DNA of 20,449 bases, from the NCBI GenBank assembly GCA_947178115.1, contig CAMWXF010000003.1, forward strand, positions 1 through 20,449. The letters are read 5' to 3'. Source of the stretch: an uncultured Lachnospiraceae bacterium. GTDB taxonomy: Bacteria; Bacillota; Clostridia; Lachnospirales; Lachnospiraceae. Below are positions 16,969 to 20,449 of this stretch, piece after piece (within the stretch, counting starts at the first letter, position 1; each line of letters begins with the position of its first letter). A program made the translations under genes and the position numbers. The notes below the pieces were generated by a model. It was not told the DNA's origin, did no database searches, and was given only the letters and a program-made list of their open reading frames with translations.

Positions 16969-16980
16969 GTGTACGTTCAC
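16969..16980 (+). promoter_or_regulatory. Near-palindrome upstream of the flavodoxin gene, possible operator
   Basis: GTGTACGTTCAC is symmetric at 10 of 12 positions and lies 66 bases before the flavodoxin ATG. It sits inside an outer TGATGT/ACATCA inverted repeat. A TTGATG at 16956-16961 could be a -35, placing the palindrome in a long spacer as in MerR-type promoters, but no good -10 follows at the right distance. Tentative. Confidence 0.35.
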
Positions 16981-17045
16981 ATCATCAGAGATGCAGCAGG
17001 TTACGAAAGTTTATAAGAGTAAAGGAATCATGGAGGGTTGAGAAT

Positions 17046-17543
17046 ATGTCTAAGGATTTGGTGGTGTATTACTCATTGGAAGGTAATACGGAGTATGTTG
17101 CCGGTGTGTTGAAAGAAAAGATCGGTGCGGATCTGGTGAAACTTGTTCCCAGGAAGGCATACCATGATAAAGGCTTTGCTAAGTTCTTTTGGGGTGGTAA
17201 GAGTGCGGTGATGGCAGAGAAGCCAGAACTGGAAGAGATTGATGTTGATCTCTCTCAATATGAACGCATCATATTCGGTTTTCCGGTATGGGCATCGAAT
17301 TTCACACCTCCTCTGAGAACCTTTATCGAGAATAATGCAGAGAAACTGAAAGGGAAGAGATTTGCTGCTTTTGCGTGTCAGAGCGGAGGTGGTGCAGAGA
17401 AGGCAATTACGAAGCTGGCTAAATGCATCGGAATTTCTGATTTTGATAAGACAGCTGTTTTCATAGATCCGAAAACAAAGTCGGATGATAAGAAGAATGA
17501 GCAGATAGAAGCCTTTTGCCAGGCGCTTACGGAGGATGTATGA
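17046..17543 (+). CDS. Flavodoxin family protein
   Basis: 165 residues. The N-terminal VVYYSLEGNTEYVA loop is a flavodoxin phosphate-binding loop for FMN, with Ser/Gly/Asn/Thr in place. FGFPVWASNFTPPLRTFI is the second FMN loop with Trp stacking potential, and FAACQSGG-like sequence near residue 110 supports the fold. It would be a small soluble electron carrier or NAD(P)H-dependent flavoprotein. A GGAGGG site lies just before ATG 17046 (TGGAGGGTTGAGAATATG). It is transcribed alone as far as can be seen, with 98 bases between it and the pilus operon. Its specific partner is unknown. Confidence 0.92.
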   Translation: MSKDLVVYYSLEGNTEYVAGVLKEKIGADLVKLVPRKAYHDKGFAKFFWGGKSAVMAEKPELEEIDVDLSQYERIIFGFPVWASNFTPPLRTFIENNAEKLKGKRFAAFACQSGGGAEKAITKLAKCIGISDFDKTAVFIDPKTKSDDKKNEQIEAFCQALTEDV

Positions 17544-17601
17544 GGGGATATTTATATTCCGACAGATACGGAAACCAATTGTAAATACTGACAAAATATT
17601 G

Positions 17602-17630
17602 TTGAAGAAAAATGCTTTATTAAGTATACT
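17602..17630 (+). promoter_or_regulatory. Probable promoter of the Fic gene
   Basis: TTGAAG (17602-17607) and TATACT (17625-17630) are separated by 17 bases. Transcription would start near 17637, which places the upstream ATG at 17633 outside the message and supports ATG 17660 as the real start. A second TATAAT lies at 17636-17641 without a matching -35. Confidence 0.6.
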
Positions 17631-17659
17631 GAATGTATAATGTCAGTGGGGGATATGCA

Positions 17660-18496
17660 ATGCCAAAGGTGCATGATTGGAAATTTGAACTGGAACAATA
17701 TATCAGGCAGAGTGAACCAACGAAAGCCGAGAAGATTGAAGCGTGGAAGACTGCGATTGGCCTACAGGATGTAGACGGACTTAAAACTTCAGAGTATCTG
17801 CTTGAAACAGCGAAAGAACACATTGAAGGAAAAATTGAGATTGGTGTTGCGCAGAAAAGAATACAAACATATTATGAGGAGCGAACAGGTCGAGAAGATG
17901 TCGCGTCAGACACAAAGGAAGCAGATATTGTAGCTTCAAGGATTACAGAGCTTTTAGGTGAACAGACATTTCAGTTTTCACCGGCGGAGTGGCAGACGAT
18001 TCATAAACGCCTTTTTGAAGGAGTGTTTGATCATGCAGGTATGATCAGAACCTATAATATAACCAAGAAAGAGTGGGTGCTAAATGGCGGGACAGTATTT
18101 TATGCCTCCGCGGACAGCATTAAACCGACGCTTGCATATGATTTCGATATGGAAAAGCAGTTCTCCTATACGGGTCTTTCAGCGGAGGCAATGGTAAAGC
18201 ATATTTCGAAGTTTACATCAGGCATATGGCAAATTCATCCGTTTTGCGAAGGGAATACAAGGGCAACTGCTGTTCTTATTATCAAATACGTGAAAACTTT
18301 AGGCTTTCGTATCAGCAATGCCCCGTTTGCTGATCACTCATGGTATTTCCGGAATGCATTGGTAAGAGCGAATTACAATAATTTTCCCGAAAGTGTACAT
18401 GCCACTACAGAGTACTTGGACTTATTTTTTGAAAATTTACTGTTGAATAAGAAGCATGAGTTGAAAAACAGATATCTGCATATAGACTATACATAA
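17660..18496 (+). CDS. Fic-domain protein (putative AMPylase) with N-terminal VbhA-antitoxin-like segment
   Basis: 278 residues from ATG 17660, which follows GGGGGA at 17647-17652 with 7-base spacing. The Fic core has the full active-site motif HPFCEGNTR (193-201), with catalytic H193 preceded by SGIWQI, and a flap-like stretch before it. Fic enzymes usually transfer AMP to hydroxyl side chains of target proteins. The N-terminal part (about 30-70: TAIGLQDVDGLKTSEYLLET, then HIEGKIEI) looks like a fused antitoxin helix of the VbhA type. The expected S/TxxxE(G/N) inhibitory motif instead reads with Asp at D39 before G40; I recall relatives sharing this, so it may be normal for the subfamily. 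Its target is unknown and no separate antitoxin gene is adjacent. Confidence 0.9.
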   Translation: MPKVHDWKFELEQYIRQSEPTKAEKIEAWKTAIGLQDVDGLKTSEYLLETAKEHIEGKIEIGVAQKRIQTYYEERTGREDVASDTKEADIVASRITELLGEQTFQFSPAEWQTIHKRLFEGVFDHAGMIRTYNITKKEWVLNGGTVFYASADSIKPTLAYDFDMEKQFSYTGLSAEAMVKHISKFTSGIWQIHPFCEGNTRATAVLIIKYVKTLGFRISNAPFADHSWYFRNALVRANYNNFPESVHATTEYLDLFFENLLLNKKHELKNRYLHIDYT

Positions 18497-18593
18497 GCGG
18501 ACAGTCAAAACGTATCATTAAAAGAAAAACTGCAGAATTGCAAGATCTTATAAAATTACCGTTAAAATAATTGTGATGAAGGGAGAAATAATT

Positions 18594-19274
18594 ATGAAGT
18601 ATAGAATTATCGGAGACACGATGCCGGCAGTGGAGGTGCTCTTTGACGCGCCGGGAGAGTCCATGTATACACAGTCGGGCGGAATGGCATGGATGACCGA
18701 CGGTGTCGCCATGGATTCTAATATGAGGGGCGGTCTGAGCAAGAGCATCGGGAGAATGTTTTCCGGAGAGTCGCTTTTCATGGCAACCTATAAGGCCGAG
18801 CGTGCCGGCAGCATGGTAGCGTTTGCGTCTACGGTTGCGGGCGAAGTGATGCCCATCGATGTGGGAGCAAGCGGCGGTATGATCTGTCAGAAGGGCGCTT
18901 TCCTGTGTGCGCAGGAGACAGTGAACCTAAATGTGACATTTACCAGGAAGTTTTCAGCCGGATTGTTCGGCGGAGAAGGATTTATCCTGCAGGATATCAG
19001 CGGAACCGGAATAGTCTTCCTCGAGATCGACGGAAATAAAGTGGAGAAGAATCTGGCACCCGGAGAAGTGCTTAAAGTAGATACGGGAAACGTGGTCGCA
19101 TTCGAAAGATCCGTGAAATACGACATCGAGACGGTAAAAGGACTTAAGAACATCTTCATGGGCGGCGAAGGCTTGTTCCTGACTAAGCTGACAGGACCTG
19201 GCAAGGTAATTCTGCAGACACAGAACTTTAATGAGTTCGCGGGACGGATTATCGGGATGGTGCCGTCGAGGTAG
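18594..19274 (+). CDS. AIM24 family protein (TIGR00266-like)
   Basis: 226 residues rich in Gly and beta-strand-forming segments. The features SGGMAWMTDGVAMDS, GGLSKSIGRMFSGESLFMATY, PGKVILQTQN and the repeated GGEGxFL pattern (in SAGLFGGEGFIL and NIFMGGEGLFL) are those of the AIM24/TIGR00266 family, a beta-helix-like fold of unknown function in bacteria. ATG 18594 is chosen because GGGAGA at 18581-18586 lies just upstream; an in-frame ATG at 18573 would include that site in the coding sequence. The 97 bases between the Fic gene and this one hold no clear promoter. A strong terminator follows. Confidence 0.9.
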   Translation: MKYRIIGDTMPAVEVLFDAPGESMYTQSGGMAWMTDGVAMDSNMRGGLSKSIGRMFSGESLFMATYKAERAGSMVAFASTVAGEVMPIDVGASGGMICQKGAFLCAQETVNLNVTFTRKFSAGLFGGEGFILQDISGTGIVFLEIDGNKVEKNLAPGEVLKVDTGNVVAFERSVKYDIETVKGLKNIFMGGEGLFLTKLTGPGKVILQTQNFNEFAGRIIGMVPSR

Positions 19275-19340
19275 ACGGGAACGGGGTATTGGGATAGTTG
19301 CAACCGGGTATGCCATTTGAATCAGCAGATTAAGTCTAAG

Positions 19341-19372
19341 AAGGCCGGAGCATGTTCTTCGGTCTTTTTCTT
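19341..19372 (+). terminator. Rho-independent terminator after the AIM24 gene
   Basis: AAGGCCGGAG (19341-19350) pairs fully, with two G-U pairs, to CTTCGGTCTT (19357-19366) around the loop CATGTT. A TTTTTCTT run follows. Confidence 0.88.
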
Positions 19373-19432
19373 ATGGAAAAACTTGTGGTATCGACAATGA
19401 GACGATCATTGACATTAATTATAAAATATGTT

Positions 19433-19477
19433 AATTTATATGAAATATAATTCAATGAAATATATTTCATATAAATT
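19433..19477 (+). promoter_or_regulatory. AT-rich inverted repeat and 16-bp palindrome upstream of the ATPase gene, probable operator
   Basis: The 17-base arms 19433-19449 and 19461-19477 are exact reverse complements around an 11-base spacer. Within this, ATGAAATATATTTCAT (19455-19470) is a perfect palindrome, and its half-site ATGAAATATA appears a third time at 19440-19449. TTGACA lies upstream at 19409-19414 with a poor -10 (TAATTT) after 17 bases. The arrangement suggests a DNA-binding regulator acting on the gene starting at 19517. The surrounding stretch 19373-19516 has no ORF. Confidence 0.65.
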
Positions 19478-19516
19478 TGTTTGCAATAAACTTGAAACGG
19501 TTTTGAGAGGAGAGAG

Positions 19517-20449
19517 ATGAGCGTGCATAAGTTTATAGGAAGAAAAGCGGAATTGCAAACGTTGGAGAATATGTATCATTCATCGGGATTTCAGATGGTT
19601 GTCATATATGGGAGAAGAAGAATCGGAAAGTCAACTTTGATCAAGGAATTCATCAAAGATAAACGGGCCGTTTATTATACTGCGACAAAAACCGGAATCA
19701 GCAAAAATATAGAATTATGGGGTAAACAGGCCCTTGAGACGTTGGCACCGGAGATGAACCAACTTACATTTAAAAACGCTGATGATCTTTTAACATTTCT
19801 GGGAAAAAACAGCGAAGAAGAAAGGTGCATTGTTGTAATTGATGAACTTCCGTATCTGGCGGAAGCGGATAAAAGCATTTTGTCAGTTTTGCAAAAGATG
19901 ATTGATAATCAGTGGATAAACGGACAGATGTTTCTGATTCTGTGCGGCTCCTCAATCAGTTTTATGGAAAATGAAGTTTTGAGTGAAAAAAGTCCGGTAT
20001 TCGGGAGAAGAACGGCACAAATCAGACTGGAACCTTTTCAGTACCGGGAAGCGGCAGAATTCGTACCTTCGTATTCTTATGAAGAAAAAGCGCTCTGCTT
20101 CGGTATTACCGGCGGCACGGCAAAGTATCTTGCTATGTTGGATGATTCCAAGTCTTTGGATGAGAATATTATTCAGCTTTTTTTTACGAAAGCAGGATAT
20201 TTATATGAGGAAACAAGTAATTTGCTGACGCAGGAATTCAGAAACGTCAGTACTTATAATGATATTATTACTGAAATTGCTTCGGGATCAAATAAGGTAA
20301 ATGAAATTTCCGATAAAACACATCTGGAGCAGTCCGTGGTGTCTCATGCACTTCAGAATCTGATTGCCACAGGGATTGTGGTGAGGGAAAAGGCTATAAC
20401 TGACGAATCAAATAAGAAAAAAGTCCAGTATAATTTGAAAGATAACATG
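19517..20449 (+). CDS. ATPase of the ATPase_2/DUF234 family (3' end outside the window)
   Basis: The frame opens at ATG 19517 after AGGAG (19508-19512) and is still open at the last base, giving 311 codons. The N-terminus FIGRKAELQTLENMY is a typical start for this family. Walker A is GRRRIGKST (32-40) and Walker B is CIVVIDELPYL (D109-E110), followed by a sensor-like LCGSSISFME. A winged-helix-like region (EIASGSNKVNEISDKTHLEQSVVSHALQNLI) precedes where the DUF234 domain would be; that part is beyond the window. These STAND-like ATPases, common in archaea and Clostridia, have no settled function. The AT-rich palindromic upstream region is its likely control site. Confidence 0.9.
   Translation, partial: MSVHKFIGRKAELQTLENMYHSSGFQMVVIYGRRRIGKSTLIKEFIKDKRAVYYTATKTGISKNIELWGKQALETLAPEMNQLTFKNADDLLTFLGKNSEEERCIVVIDELPYLAEADKSILSVLQKMIDNQWINGQMFLILCGSSISFMENEVLSEKSPVFGRRTAQIRLEPFQYREAAEFVPSYSYEEKALCFGITGGTAKYLAMLDDSKSLDENIIQLFFTKAGYLYEETSNLLTQEFRNVSTYNDIITEIASGSNKVNEISDKTHLEQSVVSHALQNLIATGIVVREKAITDESNKKKVQYNLKDNM

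Noticed and set aside
16948..16990. Possible terminator after the transglutaminase-like gene
   Set aside because: Short inverted segments are present but no T-run follows any stable stem.
17633..17659. Upstream ATG for the Fic gene
   Set aside because: It falls at the likely transcription start of a TTGAAG-N17-TATACT promoter, and a better ribosome binding site serves ATG 17660.
1..20449. CRISPR arrays, rRNA, tRNA, transposases or phage genes
   Set aside because: No regularly spaced repeats, no RNA gene signatures and no recognisable mobile-element proteins were seen in the window.

Overview
The window reads as chromosomal DNA of a low-to-moderate GC Gram-positive anaerobe, most likely a Lachnospiraceae-type Clostridia. 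This rests on a greA-lysS pair, consensus AGGAG-type ribosome binding sites, TTGACT/TATAAT promoters, LPXTG/sortase-C pilus genes, and protein families (UPF0175/DUF3368, AIM24, DUF234-type ATPase, Fic) that are common in that group. This is inference from gene content; I could not run a database search. Every gene I support lies on the + strand.

Layout. (1) 1-2382: the 3' end of greA, then a lysyl-tRNA synthetase gene whose product carries an extra C-terminal HD-type phosphohydrolase domain. (2) 2433-3168: a two-gene UPF0175/DUF3368 toxin-antitoxin-like pair, closed by an intrinsic terminator at 3209-3256. (3) 3331-16947: a consensus promoter followed by a tightly packed seven-gene locus. It encodes a 1658-residue LPLTG-anchored fibro-slime/Cna-B adhesin, a major pilin with a WxxxVxVFPK pilin motif and an LPTTG signal, two different class C sortases, a MoxR AAA+ ATPase, a DUF58 protein, and a large membrane transglutaminase-like protein. 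Coding regions overlap at every junction except the pilin/sortase gap, where a hairpin plus T-run looks like an attenuator. (4) 17046-19274: separate single genes for a flavodoxin, a Fic-domain protein and an AIM24-family protein, ending in a good terminator. (5) 19373-20449: an AT-rich regulatory region with a perfect 16-bp palindrome inside a larger inverted repeat, followed by a DUF234-type ATPase cut off by the window end.

How the genes work together. The pilin would be polymerised through its pilin-motif lysine and LPTTG by one or both sortases, with the giant adhesin as tip or ancillary subunit. The attached MoxR-DUF58-transglutaminase-like trio is a known functional grouping, but it is not a standard part of sortase pili. 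Its transglutaminase core has Ser where Cys is expected and Glu where Asp is usual. I consider this composite locus, and the LysRS-HD fusion, the two most noteworthy systems here.
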